Assembly (NCBI GenBank): GCA_032718865.1
Contig: JALUTQ010000009.1
Span: 124,001-188,000, forward strand
Reading direction: 5' to 3'
DNA length: 64,000 nucleotides
DNA from: Tilletia caries
Lineage: Eukaryota > Basidiomycota > Exobasidiomycetes > Tilletiales > Tilletiaceae
The stretch's first letter is position 1. Each line of letters starts with the position of its first letter. Below are positions 19,489 through 30,221 of the stretch, one piece after another. Position numbers and translations under genes: made by a program. The notes beneath the pieces are model-generated. The model was not told where the DNA came from and searched no databases. It saw only the letters and a list, made by a program, of their open reading frames with translations.

Positions 19489-21497
19489 CAATCCCACCTT
19501 TCTGCTGCATCTGGGAGCCATCTATACTCGCATCGGAGTACCGCGTCTGTTCCCCGCTGTCAGCCACATTATTATAGAGTTCCCCTACTCGTGCGTGCCG
19601 CGTGCGTGATGCAGTGATCCAGCGATAATCCAGCGCTCTGGGGAGAGCTGGTTCGGGAACAGGTTCGAGCGCTTCGAGCTTCGAGGCGAGCTGGGTGGAC
19701 GCACAAGTTCGGAAAATTGATCGCCCTTTTTACAGAGACGCTGGTGGTTGAATTGGTGTGACCTCCGAGACCGAGTTCTAGAGGGTCATTAAGTAGGATA
19801 GCACATACAGGAGAAGGAGGAGCAACGAGGGAAAGGGGGTATAATCGTCAACGGAGGGACCCGTTCAGGGGTGTAGCTGTTGAATGATGAGACCTTATTC
19901 GATGCTTCCGAGTCGCCTGGTTGTAATGGGACCGTGCAGCCTGTGCCATGGTTCCGGTTGTGCTGTGTTGTTGGTGGAAGTGCCGACTGCCGGGTGGGGC
20001 GTTGCCGTGGTGCCAGTTGGGCTGAGGTATTGATGAGGGCAAGGCGTTAGCGGGCCTATTTGAATGAGTGGAAAGAGAGAGACTTGTCAGGGCCGTCTGG
20101 CGAGGACCGGTGAACGAATGAGGAGGGCGGGGGTCCCAAGCTCGTCGAAGTTTGGACCAGCTGGAGTCTTTGTGGTGGCTGGGGGGCGGGCGAGCATAGC
20201 CCTGTTTCTGGTGCTGCTGGGAGAAGGGCAGATGCGCGATCGAGGGCGAGGGCACAAGAACAAGGACGAAGGAGGAAGGGGGCGTCTGGAAGAGAGCGAC
20301 GGGTTGGATGGGTGTGGTAGGTTCGCCATAGTGTTCACTGTTCAGAGCCGTTGCCCAGTCGGCCATTGCGGCGAAGGCAAGGAGAAGGATGCAATCCTTT
20401 TGATGGGAGGGTGCCTTGCTGCTGCTGCTGCTGCGTGCCGAGTGCGCGATCCGGGAGGGCGGGGGTATTGGTCCTGGCGAATTTTGTGCCGAGCAGAGAA
20501 AGTGTGGGTGAGGCCGGTTTGGCATAAGTCGGTTGGAGAGGATAGGGGCTCCCTGTGAGGGGGAAGAAACGAGTCCGTCGACGAGCGGGCGTCTTGCTGC
20601 TGCTGCTGCAACTTTGGGTCGAGCGCGCGGCCTGGGGGGATGAGGATAGTGAGTCCTGGCGAGAGAAGTGTTGAGCAGGAAGAGGGTGGGTGCCGGGTGG
20701 AGCCAGGTCGATGGAGGTCGATTGAAGTGGATAGGGGATCCATATGGACTGTGATGACACTGCAGCGAAGGAGAGGGAAATGGCTGCTTGAAAGTGACCG
20801 GAGGCGAGAGGGCGGTGTGAGTGGTGGACAGGTCACAAGGCTGTGTAGGGGGTGGTAGGCCTATCGCGGTGCAAGAGGAGATCGTTGGTGTCGTTCCGGA
20901 GCTCGGGGTGGTGAGGCGTCCGGTGAGGGCTTGGTTGTATCGCGAGGGAGGATTCAACTTTTCGCGGCGAAGGCAGACGGTTGTCCTGGCATCCTGCTGC
21001 TGCCAGGGGGAAGGGGGGGGGGGGGCAGCGAGAGAAGCGCAGCGAGACCAGCCAGAGAGGAGCGAAAGGTCGAGATGAAGTGCTGAGCGACGATTGCTGA
21101 ACCGGAGAAAAGGTGGAAAAATCGACTTCGCCGTGACGGCGAGGGTGGCTCAATGGAGCAAAGCTTCCCCAGCAAGGGGAGCGGAGGGGGGCCCGAAGGC
21201 GATTCCCCCCCGAGAATAGGTCCTGCAGATGTCTAGTCCCCAGCGAGAGCGAGGGACAATCGGCCACGTGAGGTAGGAGAGACGCGACGTGTCCGTAAAC
21301 ATGAACCTTCTCTTCCTTCATCTTCTGACTTCTCTTCCAGCTCCCGTTCCGGATTCTCATCTCGCAGGGCAGACGTGGCAGCGAAGATGCGTTCCTTTTC
21401 CTTCTCCTCTTCAATCATAACCTCCTTCGTTCGCTACAGCATCCCTCTGCAGCGGTATCGCTCTCTCAGTCGGCTCACGTTAACTTCTAAGTTTTAC
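19489..21497. repeat. Repeat-rich stretch with degenerate tandem units of about 180 bp
   Basis: At least two related units are visible. One starts at the (GCT)n run near 20413 and the next at the (GCT)n run near 20592, so the period is about 180 bp. Shared blocks include GGGGG(A/T)TGAGGATA-like and GTCCTGGCGA-like strings, and GGATAGGGG near 20549 and 20728. A more diverged unit may precede them around 20100-20390. The 369-codon minus-strand frame across this region (19848-20957) is Pro/Ser/His-rich and repeats with the DNA, so it is not called a gene. Bases 21000-21497 probably include the 5' end of the retrotransposon that follows. Confidence 0.6.
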
Positions 21498-22918
21498 ATG
21501 TCTTTCCTCAATGTTCCCAGCTCCGAAGCCGCTCAACGCGATGCCGTCTGGTCCTCCCTCCAAGAGGAGTTGCGCGCCGCCTTCCCCGCCATGGGCTCAG
21601 TCGACCAACAGTCCGCAACCGGGGCCCCCGCAGGCTCGGGGGGGCTCAGCCCGCAGCTTCGGCCCACTTTCCCAGTCAAGAATGGAACAATATACAACCA
21701 GTTCCGGGCTCCCAACCAGGCCCGCAAGGCTTCAGCGGGATGGGCTCGGGGGTCTTTCCAGTCGGGACTGCCCCTCAAGCTCAACAGCAGCCAGTCCAGG
21801 CTCCACTCGCTCGGCAGCAGCGCCAGAAAGGGTCCTTCCGGTACGACCCCGCTCGTGCTGCTGCTGCTGTTCGGTTGTCTCCTTTCGACCGTTCTCCTGT
21901 CGACATACCTCCAGACCTGGTCACTCTTTTCGAGAACGGTTACCACGTTCCCTTCTGTCTCTTGTCCTTGGCCGGGATCCTTCAGTACCATCGAGGAGCG
22001 CGCACGAGCTTCCCTACCCCCCTCGATAGCGCCGCCCAGCGCCAGCTGGAGGCGTACCTCAAAATTGATCGACTCTACCTGCGATTCGAAGACTGGACTG
22101 CCTCGGCCATGTGCTTTGGCGTTCTGGTTTCCCACGTCTGCTCTTCACCATCGGACTCTGCCCCAGACACGAATGCTGAGGTGCAAACCTGGCTGGAACA
22201 CGCCTACACAATCTTGTCTCTCCAACATGGGGACAACTGGCCAGTCTTGCGCGAGTACGATTTCCGAGTGCGCGAAGCAATGGCAACAGCCATGCGAGAC
22301 GGATCGGCAATGGCGTTCGATATCCGCTCGGTCAATCGGCCGCTTCTCGATATGTCCGCAGAGATGGTGCAGGCCAAGGCAAAGTCTTTCCTGGACACGG
22401 AAGGCGCTCTCGCATCGGAGCTCGCCAAACTGCTCCAGGCACCAGCCTCCGAGCACGCAGCAATCGTCAAAGTCGGTCGAGCTTCATCCTCATCAGGAGG
22501 AACTCAGGTCTCCCCCAAGCGTAAAGCGGCTCGCCTTCCTTCCACAGGTGGCGGTCCTAAAGCCCTGGGCCCTCCCAGCAACGATTCATTTCGGCCCGGT
22601 GGCATCAGATGGTGTCCCATATGTTGCCAGCACACAGACAAGCACGGGTGGTCAAGTTGCCAAGAGCCCGCGGCGGGAGCCGACAAGCTCATCAAAATCG
22701 CTGGTTCCAAAGCCTGGTTCTGGCACAACCTCCGGCAGAGCGTGTGCATCAACTACAACTGCAACCTCGAATGCTCCACCAAGAAGTCTGCAGCTTCCGC
22801 CGACGGTCCCACCCCCTCCTGCCCGTTCGGACATTACTGCACCAGATGCGGAGGCGCCCACCGCTCCATTCACGGAGTGTGCACCGTGTTCGCCGCAGCG
22901 GAAAAGACCTCTGCCTGA
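21498..22918 (+). pseudogene. Gag-like protein of the YR retrotransposon, one frame break
   Basis: The likely start is ATG 21498. The first stretch (to about 21640) reads in one frame. The main part (ATG-containing frame from 21740, continuing back to about 21647) reads in another, and the switch falls at a run of G (about 21639-21646). The body is helical, and its C-terminal 110 residues carry a Cys/His-rich block (WCPICC, then spaced Cys, CPFGHYCTRCGGAH, HGVC) resembling nucleic-acid-binding zinc motifs of DIRS-type Gag. The frame ends at 22916-22918 and overlaps the start of the RT frame. The break could be real decay, a sequencing slip in the G run, or frameshifting. Confidence 0.7.
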
Positions 22919-25068
22919 GGTGCCTGCTGCTCGGCGCAATCTCTCGGTTCTGGATGCATATCGGGCCATTGTGACCCCTCTCGTGCATGAGGAGTGGCGT
23001 ATTGCCCTGGCCGAGCTCCCCATCTCATTACAGCAGGAGTACGCCGACATTCCCGACCAGATTCAATTCGGGTTTTGGCTCGGTCTTCCTCCTCCCCCCG
23101 CTCTCGATTTCCACCCTCCCAACCGCTTCGACAACAGCGACCTTGCCGCAGTCCAATCATGGATTGGTAAAGAGCTGGGCCTCGGTCGGGCGTTTGGACC
23201 TTTCACCGACGCCGAGATGCACGCGGTTGGCCCGTGGAGAAGCGCTCCCCTAAGTGTGATCCACACGGCCGCGCTCGGTTCAAAGCCAGCGAAGAGCAGA
23301 GTGGTCGAAGACCTTGGGCATCCTCGTTTCCAGGTCTCCAGGCCTCTTTCCGCACAATCTCAGCTGGCAATCACTTTCCCTTCCGTCAACTCCCTTACGC
23401 CAAACGACACCTTCTTCTGTCGTTGGTTCACAGTTTTCACGCAAATCGAACTGGTGAGCTTCTTTTCCCCGTCTCGTTCCTTTCCCCTCCTACTCCTACT
23501 CCTACTGCCCGGTCTCCTTCGGACCCGGCAGTCCACTTCCTTTCCCTGGGTCGTCCAGCTTTCGCTGGACCCCCTCCTTTCAGGGCCTTGCCCCTTGGGC
23601 TCGCCCCAGCTTTCCTCGGGTCTCGCCCCGCTACTCCTCCTCCGGGTTCGCCCCGTCTTCTTCTTTGGGTCCGCCCCTTGCCCTTGCCCTGGGTTTTTGC
23701 CCCGTCTTTCCCTCCCGGGTCTCGCCCCACCCATTCTTTCTTTGCCGTTGCCAGATTCATCTGCGCATGGCGTCCTGGGCGGGGCGCGAGAGTACCCTCT
23801 GCAGCCTCACCCCGCATCGCTTTCCCCTTCCTTTACCTGGTTTCGGCTTCCGGCTGACCATGCTTTCCTTCTCTATCTGTCTCGTTCGTCTCAGTACCGG
23901 ACTCTCCCACCGTCCGCAGACGTTATGGGAGCCGACATTCAAGACGCCTTTTTGCAACATCTCCCCTCATCCATCCCAGCGCCCACACCTCTGCGTCTCG
24001 CTGGGATCGGACCAGAACTACGTCCGTGCTGCTTCCCCTTTTGGCCACAAAGGCATCTGCGCAATCTTTGGTCGCACCGTAGACTGCACCTGCGACATCA
24101 TCGCTCATCGCCTCCCCGGAATTCAGCCCTACTCCTACGTCGACGACATCATTTGCGTTCGTTCGTTGGGGCCTGCGTCCGGCGTGACGGAGAACACAGT
24201 GTGTACGGAGTTCGCGAGGCTTGGATGGCCGCTGCACGACGCTGCTCGGAAGGGTTTCTCCTTCTCACGCCGATTTACCATGACTGGCATCGAATGGGAC
24301 CTAGACGAGCAGACCATGTCTCTTCCGGAGGACAAGCGCCTCAAATACCTTCTGCGAGTCGTGGAACTGGCGACGGCAAACGGTCGCAAGGTTCATCGTG
24401 CGGAGATGGACAAATTGATTGGATGTCTGCTGCGAGTGTGCCTTTTTGCGTTGGATCAGCGTTGCCGGCTACGCCAGTTGATGCGGTTCCGCCGCCAACT
24501 CTACGCCCCATACGTCGCACTGCACATCACCACCGGCGTCCAGCACGAACTGGACCAGTGGTCCTCTTTCCTTCGCACTCCTCGCATCTCTCGATCATTC
24601 TCCCGGCCATCCCGGGTCACCACCACCCTGTATGCTTCCGACGCCTGTGACGCGGGCATCGGCATCATCTGCGGACAGTACGCACAGTTTTGGCCACTCC
24701 CAGATGGCTGGAAAGATCAAGACGGACTCGACATAGGAGTCGCAGAGGCGTGGGGAATGGAGACTCTGGTCGCTGCCGCCGTTGATCTCGGCGAGCGCAA
24801 CTGCGTTCTCCTCGTGCTTGGGGACAACAAAGGTGTCCTATACGGCTGGCAAAAGGGCCGCTCTGCTTCCCCCGAGGTCAACGAGACGTTCATTCGAATG
24901 AGCACCTTGGCAACATCGGCTGGTGTGGAGGTCTCTGCTTCCTACATCGCGTCGGCCGAGAACCCGGCGGACCGTGTCTCTCGCGGCGATGCCTCGGGCT
25001 ACCTTCCTTTCCCCTTTCCGGTGCAGGACCCATGGCCGCTTTCCGCCGGGGTCCTGCGAAATCAATGA
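22917..25068 (+). pseudogene. Reverse transcriptase-RNase H of the YR retrotransposon
   Basis: The RT begins near 22940 in the frame that underlies the gag end. It has KSRVVEDLGHP and FPSVNSL blocks, then an intron (23454-23894, GTGAGC...TCTCAG), then GADIQDAFLQ with the first catalytic Asp, ASPFGH, and YSYVDDI with the catalytic Asp pair near 24136. Between GADIQDAF and ASPFGH the frame shifts by one base (about 23985), which breaks the ORF. RNase H follows with YASDACDAGIGI, AEAW, GDNKGV and NPADRVSRG, carrying the Asp-Glu-Asp-Asp set. No methyltransferase domain is seen before the stop at 25066. The start codon is not resolved; the protein may be made by frameshift from gag. Confidence 0.8.
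23454..23894 (+). other. Spliceosomal-type intron inside the retrotransposon RT
   Basis: Donor GTGAGC and acceptor TCTCAG, with a CTGAC branch-like string near 23855, join conserved RT blocks in phase 0. The 441-nt insert is pyrimidine-rich and contains about six GGG(C/T)(T/C)CGCCCC-like hairpin units between 23598 and 23735. It is about five times longer than most host introns in this window. Confidence 0.65.
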
Positions 25069-26549
25069 ACGCCGACGGGCGAGTACCCCGCTTCTCGTTG
25101 CCGCTGGGCGGGACACTCTTCACTCCCACACAGTCAGCGGCGACACCACTCCATGCACAACCACCTTCTTCTCGTCTCTTTTCATTCGCCTTTTCGCCGT
25201 CCAACAATTCCTCTCCAGCCCCTCCAACCTCATCTTCTTCTTCGACGGCCTTGCGTCTCTTCTCCGGCGCAGCCTCCTCGTCCACTGCCGCACCACTCGC
25301 TCTTGCCCCACCTCCTCGGGCACCTTTGCCGGCCTCCACGTCTTCCCGCCGCGTCCGGCACACAAAGCCGGTCACGGGCGGACGTGTGGCCGTGTACCGC
25401 GCCCGGGTAGCCGCCGCCGGCTCGCTAGCTCCTTCTGTGTCCCGGCGCGGCCGTCGTCTTCTTGCCCCTGCACCTCCACTCTCCGTAGCGGCAGCAGACG
25501 AGGTAGCCTGTGCCTACATTTTGCTTCACCTGCGACCTCACCCCTCGCACGCCTGCCCGCTCAGTCAGTCCATGCCCCCTCAGCAGTGGTGGGAGCTGCA
25601 AGTCGGCATGGCGAGCTCCATCATGACCTCCACGATGGAGGGATATGGCAGCTCTGTCCGCGCGTTCCTGAAGTGGTGCGAGCAAAACAACATCCCCACA
25701 CCTTATCGCTTCCCCACACACACAGGCGTCCTTCTGTGTTTCTATCGAGCCAACCTTGACCAATTCCGTGCGTCGACACAGCGTAATCGCCACGCTGCGA
25801 TCCGTCTCTGGCACGAGCTCCATGGGTTCGAGCTGGCTGTTTCTGAGTTCGCACTGGCTCGCCTCTCTCGTGCAGGAACCCTGCTTCAACCGGAACCTCT
25901 TCCCTCTCGGCGCCCAGTGCGCCTGGATGACCTGCAGGTGATCCGCAACGGCCTGGAAATCCACAACGATCGCGCCCATGCTGCCATTTGGGCCTGTGTG
26001 TCTTTCGCGTTCTTCTCATTGGCTCGTATCGGCGAGGTAACCGCTGATCTGTCTGCCCCTCGTGACCCCACAGCCCGCGCACTGCGGTATCATTGGTCGC
26101 TGCGCCCACCCGACGGCATTATCGCCGCTACAGTCACTCTCCGTCTCCCCGTAGACAAAGCTCAGGGGCCTACGGGCTCTGACCTGATCGCGAGCAGCCA
26201 GGCAGCGTCTGCCCCGCAGATTTGCCCAGTGCACGCGGTGCACCACCACCTGCTCGTCAATGCGGCTGTCCCCGCCGACGCTGGTCCGTTCGCCTACATC
26301 GACTGCAACGGACACCCTCGCGAGCTCACCGGCTCCTTTTGCACCGACACCGCCAACGCCATTCTCGCGGCTGCCAACAGGCCCCCGATTAAAGGTCACT
26401 GCCTGCGCATTGGTGGAACTACGTTCTATATGTCCGCAGGCATTCCGGAGACTGATATTCGCAGACATGGGCGGTGGAAGACCGACGTGATGCTGACTTA
26501 CATCCGCAGGATGTATGTGTCGGCCGGTCGAACTTTTTGCCAACGTTGA
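25032..26549 (+). CDS. Tyrosine recombinase of the YR retrotransposon
   Basis: An uninterrupted frame of 505 residues from ATG 25032 overlaps the RT-RNase H end by 37 bp. The first 180 residues are low-complexity Ser/Pro/Ala. The core-binding helices start near residue 195 (EGYGSSVRAFLKWC). The catalytic domain shows the first Arg in FFSLARIGEV, then HCLRIGGT (His-x2-Arg), HGRW, and the nucleophile Tyr in LTYIRR. These are the Arg-His-Arg-His/Trp-Tyr residues of tyrosine recombinases. In Ngaro/DIRS elements this enzyme inserts a circular DNA intermediate without target duplication. All key residues are present here, in contrast to the broken gag and RT. Confidence 0.88.
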   Translation: MAAFRRGPAKSMNADGRVPRFSLPLGGTLFTPTQSAATPLHAQPPSSRLFSFAFSPSNNSSPAPPTSSSSSTALRLFSGAASSSTAAPLALAPPPRAPLPASTSSRRVRHTKPVTGGRVAVYRARVAAAGSLAPSVSRRGRRLLAPAPPLSVAAADEVACAYILLHLRPHPSHACPLSQSMPPQQWWELQVGMASSIMTSTMEGYGSSVRAFLKWCEQNNIPTPYRFPTHTGVLLCFYRANLDQFRASTQRNRHAAIRLWHELHGFELAVSEFALARLSRAGTLLQPEPLPSRRPVRLDDLQVIRNGLEIHNDRAHAAIWACVSFAFFSLARIGEVTADLSAPRDPTARALRYHWSLRPPDGIIAATVTLRLPVDKAQGPTGSDLIASSQAASAPQICPVHAVHHHLLVNAAVPADAGPFAYIDCNGHPRELTGSFCTDTANAILAAANRPPIKGHCLRIGGTTFYMSAGIPETDIRRHGRWKTDVMLTYIRRMYVSAGRTFCQR

Positions 26550-27158
26550 CCCGACATTTGGGTGACTTTTTCCTGCATGTGCAATCTTCCACACCTTGAC
26601 CTTCTTTCTCCCCTTGTTGCTTTCCCTCCCTCTGCCCTCTCGTCGTCCTTCCTTTTTCTTTGCCCCTCTTTTTCCCCTTGCAGCCCTTCTGCTCCCTCGC
26701 ATTGGGGGACGCTATCCGGCCGTGCGGCGAGCTTTCGCCGTTGGGGTTCGCACGCGCGACCGGACAGCGTTCGAGCTCGCTAGGCTTGCTCATCCCACAC
26801 GAGGCAGTCGGGCTGCCACCTGTTTTCCTTGCTCCTTCCCTTGCAATTCCATTACTCATTACTCTCGCCTACTCCCCCTTACAGAGACCGGCCACGCACA
26901 CGACGACGTCCAGCGCAGAGAGTGGCTAGCAGGAGGCGAACCACCCACCCAGTGTGTGAAAAGTTGTGGCTGAGCAGATGTTTGTGGCGTCCGTCGCTCG
27001 AACTCCGAAACAGGCACCGCCGGCTAAACCACAGAGGGCGTCTTGCAGCACGTGACTTGGGCTGCTGTGACGCGACGGCGCGACGCGCCTCCGAGATCAA
27101 CACACACATCTGACATCTCTGTTGGACGACGACGACTTCCACAAGGAACGAGGAAAGG
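26550..27158. other. 3' flank of the retrotransposon and upstream region of the next gene
   Basis: Pyrimidine-rich sequence follows the recombinase stop. No gene is seen. The 3' repeats of the retrotransposon should lie here but were not recognised. The last 100 bp before 27159 hold the leader of the coiled-coil protein gene. Confidence 0.5.
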
Positions 27159-29568
27159 ATGCCGATGCTGGAACGGACTCCGCCTAAGCGGCTGTATGCT
27201 GTCCTCCCACAGTCGCAGTCGCAGTCGCAGTCGCAGTCGCAGCCGCAGCAGCAGCAGGAAGGAACAACGTCACCACCACAACCAGCGCCGATTTTGGGGG
27301 AAGACCTCGGCTCGCCATCCAAGCGTCTCGCTCACAGACTATTCTCCTCCTCCACACACTCCCAGCCATCGAATACCGCCTCCCCGTTTCTGGCTGCAGC
27401 ATCACAACCACTCGCATCCACATCCCCCATCCGACCTGCATCGCCACAGCTACCGCCCGCTCCAGCTTCACAACCAACTACCAGCACAATCGGCGCTGTC
27501 CTCGGCGCAGCGGTCACAGTCCTCCGTCGATCCACAAGCATCCCATCCCGGCTCTCTTTTCAAGCTTCCTCTCAACCTCCTTCCCCGCTCCCTACACCAC
27601 CACCACAACCACAACCACCAACAGCTGATCAAACCGAGCAGATCAGAAAGTTGCAGCACGCCCTCCACGCGCTCCAGCTCGAGTTTAACCGGTCCCAGCA
27701 GGCCGAACGACGCGCCAAGGAAGCTGAACAACGCGCCAACGAAGAGGCCGAAGGCTGGGCCGCTGAGTGTGAACTCCTACAACAGCAATCACGTCGTGCA
27801 CCACCACCACCACCACCAGCCACCACAACATCCACCAGCAACATCACCAATCTCGAACGCAGAAACTTCGAACTCGCACTCGCCGTAGCGCGCGAAGAAA
27901 CGGACGTAGCCCGCGCATCAGCAGAGTGGGAAACCATCCTCTCCTTCCCTATCTCCGATGATGGGGTAGACTCGCAGGCCCCATTCCGCGCGGTACGCGA
28001 GAAGATTGCCAGACAGGGGGCAGAGTGGGAGTGCGCGGTGCTCAAGCATCAGATCGAATTTGAACGGGCTGGATGGGGTAGGGAGAGGGAGGCTATCCTC
28101 GAGCAGAAGAAGGAGTTGGAGGAGGAGAAGGAGGCTATAAAGGGGCGGAGTGGGAAGTTGGAGGAAGAACGTAAGCTGTCTAACGAGCGCGAGAGGGAAC
28201 GGAGTAGGAAGTTGGAGCAGGAGCTTACGGTCGCAAAGGAGCGCGAGCGGGAACTTGTGGAGGAGCGCGACAGGGCGGTGGCTGCTGCTGCTTCCTCCAT
28301 TACAGCACCACCACCAACAGCCGCGGGAGGCAAGAAGCGCAAAATGCCAGAGGTGGACATGGAACCGCGGGACGCGTCCATGTCGGCGGGCGAGGACGAA
28401 GACGTGGAACCTGTCGTCGAGAAGAAGGCCGCGCCTCGTGGACGACCTAAGAAGCAACCTGTCTCGTCCAGCTCGACGACGACGACGACGACGACGACGA
28501 AGAAATCAAGCTCGTCTCGGACCCAGAGAGATCGATCACGCTCGCCTGTTCGGGACATGGAGGATGAGTCCCTCACTCTCGCCCCGGCTCCGGCTCCGGC
28601 GAAGCCACAGACGCAGACGCAGGCACGACCGCGTCCTAAAGCCGTGTCTGCTGCTTCTAAGGCTCGAGCTGCGGTACAGGAGGACGAGGAAGAGGAGGAG
28701 ATCGAGGACGACTTCAGTTTTATTCGGAATGAGGATCGTAGGGCTGTCGATAAGGAGAATACGGCTCGTGCTCCTCCTCCTCCTCCGTCTCCATCCCCAC
28801 CACCGCCGCCGTCGAAGAAGAAGAAGGCGGTGGTCCCTGTCCCTGTCAAGGTTGCGGAGAAGAAGAAGGCAGCGCCGGTGGTGACGTCGAAGACGAAGGG
28901 GAAGGGGAAGTCAAAAGGGAAGACCTATCACGACGACGACGACGAGGAAGAAGAAGACGGCACACCATCCGAAGCAGAAGCTGACGCACCCTACGAAGCT
29001 GCCCCGCGCCCCCAACCGAGCCGCCCCAAACCAAAAGCAAAAGCAAAAGCAAAAACAGTCCAAAAGCGAAGCGCGTCCACGATGGCCGAATCCGAAGAAG
29101 AAGAAGAGGAGGAGGAGGAAGTCCCCAGCAGTCGGAAGGAGAGTGGGCCGAAGAAAGCGAAGAAACAGCGGAGGTTGGGCGGGGGTGGGCTTGGGGGTGG
29201 TGGGTTGAAGTTCTTGACGGCTTCCGGGTCCGCGGGTGCGGGTGCGGGTGCGGGTGCAGGTGCTTCTACTTCTGCGGGCTCGGGGTCTGCGTCGGCTGGG
29301 CCGTCCGTTTCGGGGATGCGGAAGGGGTGGGCACTTTCTGATGAGGTGAGTATCCTTCCCCCCTGCCCTTTGAAGACTCTCTTCGACGTCCCGGGTTTTT
29401 TGCTGAACCATAAGTGAGGTTTCACCGCAGAACGCCTCGCTGAACCCGAGCTCGGAGCTCGGGCTGCCGTTGGCGCTTTCGCCGATCAAGCCTGGTCTGG
29501 GCGCTTCCAGGAAGGTCGGCGGTGGGGGTGGTGCTGGGGGGATGCCGTCGTTCCTCTCGCGGCGGTGA
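27159..29568 (+). CDS. Low-complexity coiled-coil nuclear-type protein, function unknown
   Basis: Two exons (27159-29345 and 29431-29568) give 774 residues. The N terminus has a Ser-Gln dipeptide run and Pro/Gln-rich sequence. A long coiled coil, Arg/Glu-rich, spans about residues 155-380. A Lys-Lys-Arg-Lys-Met nuclear-localisation-like cluster follows near 395, with an AT-hook-like RGRPKK at about 425. Repeated acidic (Glu/Asp) and basic (Lys-Gly-Lys-Ser) blocks and a Gly/Ala run occur further on. The C-terminal exon encodes a short conserved-looking stretch with LSPIKPG. I do not recognise the family. The composition suggests a chromatin- or kinetochore-associated protein, but this is a guess. 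It is convergent with the Aurora kinase gene. Confidence 0.75.
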
Positions 29569-30221
29569 CGGGCTTTCTGAGGGGGCTTTTCAGCTTTCTC
29601 GATCCTCGGCGCGACGCCTTCGGCTACACGGCACTCACTGTGTGTGATACTTTTTTCTATACCCGCTTCGACTTCCGTTTCCGCTTCCTTCTTCTCTCCC
29701 TCTCTCGCAGACCTGGGTTCTCTTCGCTAATATGTCTTTCCATCGCACCGGCAACATATAACTATTTCCACTTCCGAGAAATCGCAGTTTCGTAATAATG
29801 GGACGGCTGGTCCAGATCACTTTCGAAGCGCAGGCGTCCCCTGGGGGAATCTTCTAGGCATAACCTGGTGACTTGGTGAAAGTAAAAGCGAGGCAGGGCT
29901 TCCTACTCCCCGACGCATGAGCATGACAGGCTCCGAACGTCTGAACCGTCTTGCTGCCGCACTGCGTGTAGTAACCATCGCTCCATCAACCTTGCCTTCT
30001 GTCCTGGCCCCCGGGCCTGTTCTGTGAACACCAACCGCAATGAGAGAATGAATGGAATGGATAGATCGCGAAGGGAGCACCTGAAATCACAAAGAGAAAG
30101 GGAAGGAAAGGAAAGGAAAGGGGAAACACCGGAAAGCCGCTCGAATCCCATACATACAACCGACAACGAGCCCAACCCACCCGACGCAGGAGGGTTAGAG
30201 CAGAAAGGTAGAAAAACCAGC
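29569..30221. other. Intergenic region between convergent genes
   Basis: It holds the 3' ends of the coiled-coil gene (+) and the Aurora kinase gene (-). A short (GGAAA)n-type run occurs near 30101-30121. No gene is seen. Confidence 0.55.

Larger units (their letters stand above)
21498..26549 (+). mobile_element. Tyrosine-recombinase retrotransposon (Ngaro/DIRS-like)
   Basis: Three consecutive coding regions on the + strand are a gag with a Cys/His zinc-binding block, a reverse transcriptase plus RNase H, and a tyrosine recombinase. The order gag-RT/RH-YR and the apparent lack of a methyltransferase domain after RNase H fit the Ngaro group better than classical DIRS, which carry the methyltransferase. 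I could not identify the terminal or split direct repeats by eye, so the limits are those of the coding part only. Two frame breaks (near 21640 and 23985) and an intron (23454-23894) are present, so this copy may be inactive. Confidence 0.85.

Noticed and set aside
19848..20957. 369-codon minus-strand open frame
   Set aside because: It lies in degenerate tandem repeats, and its Pro/Ser/His composition follows the DNA repeats. Overlapping frames in other registers are similarly long.
23360..23817. Minus-strand Gly/Arg-rich frames opposite the RT intron
   Set aside because: They are complements of the repeated GGGTnnCGCCCC units and have no domain.
21375..24650. 1091-codon single + open frame across gag and RT
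   Set aside because: It mixes real gag/RT segments with antisense-like low-complexity sequence and runs through the intron at 23454-23894. GC-rich composition keeps it open by chance; the domains require frame changes.
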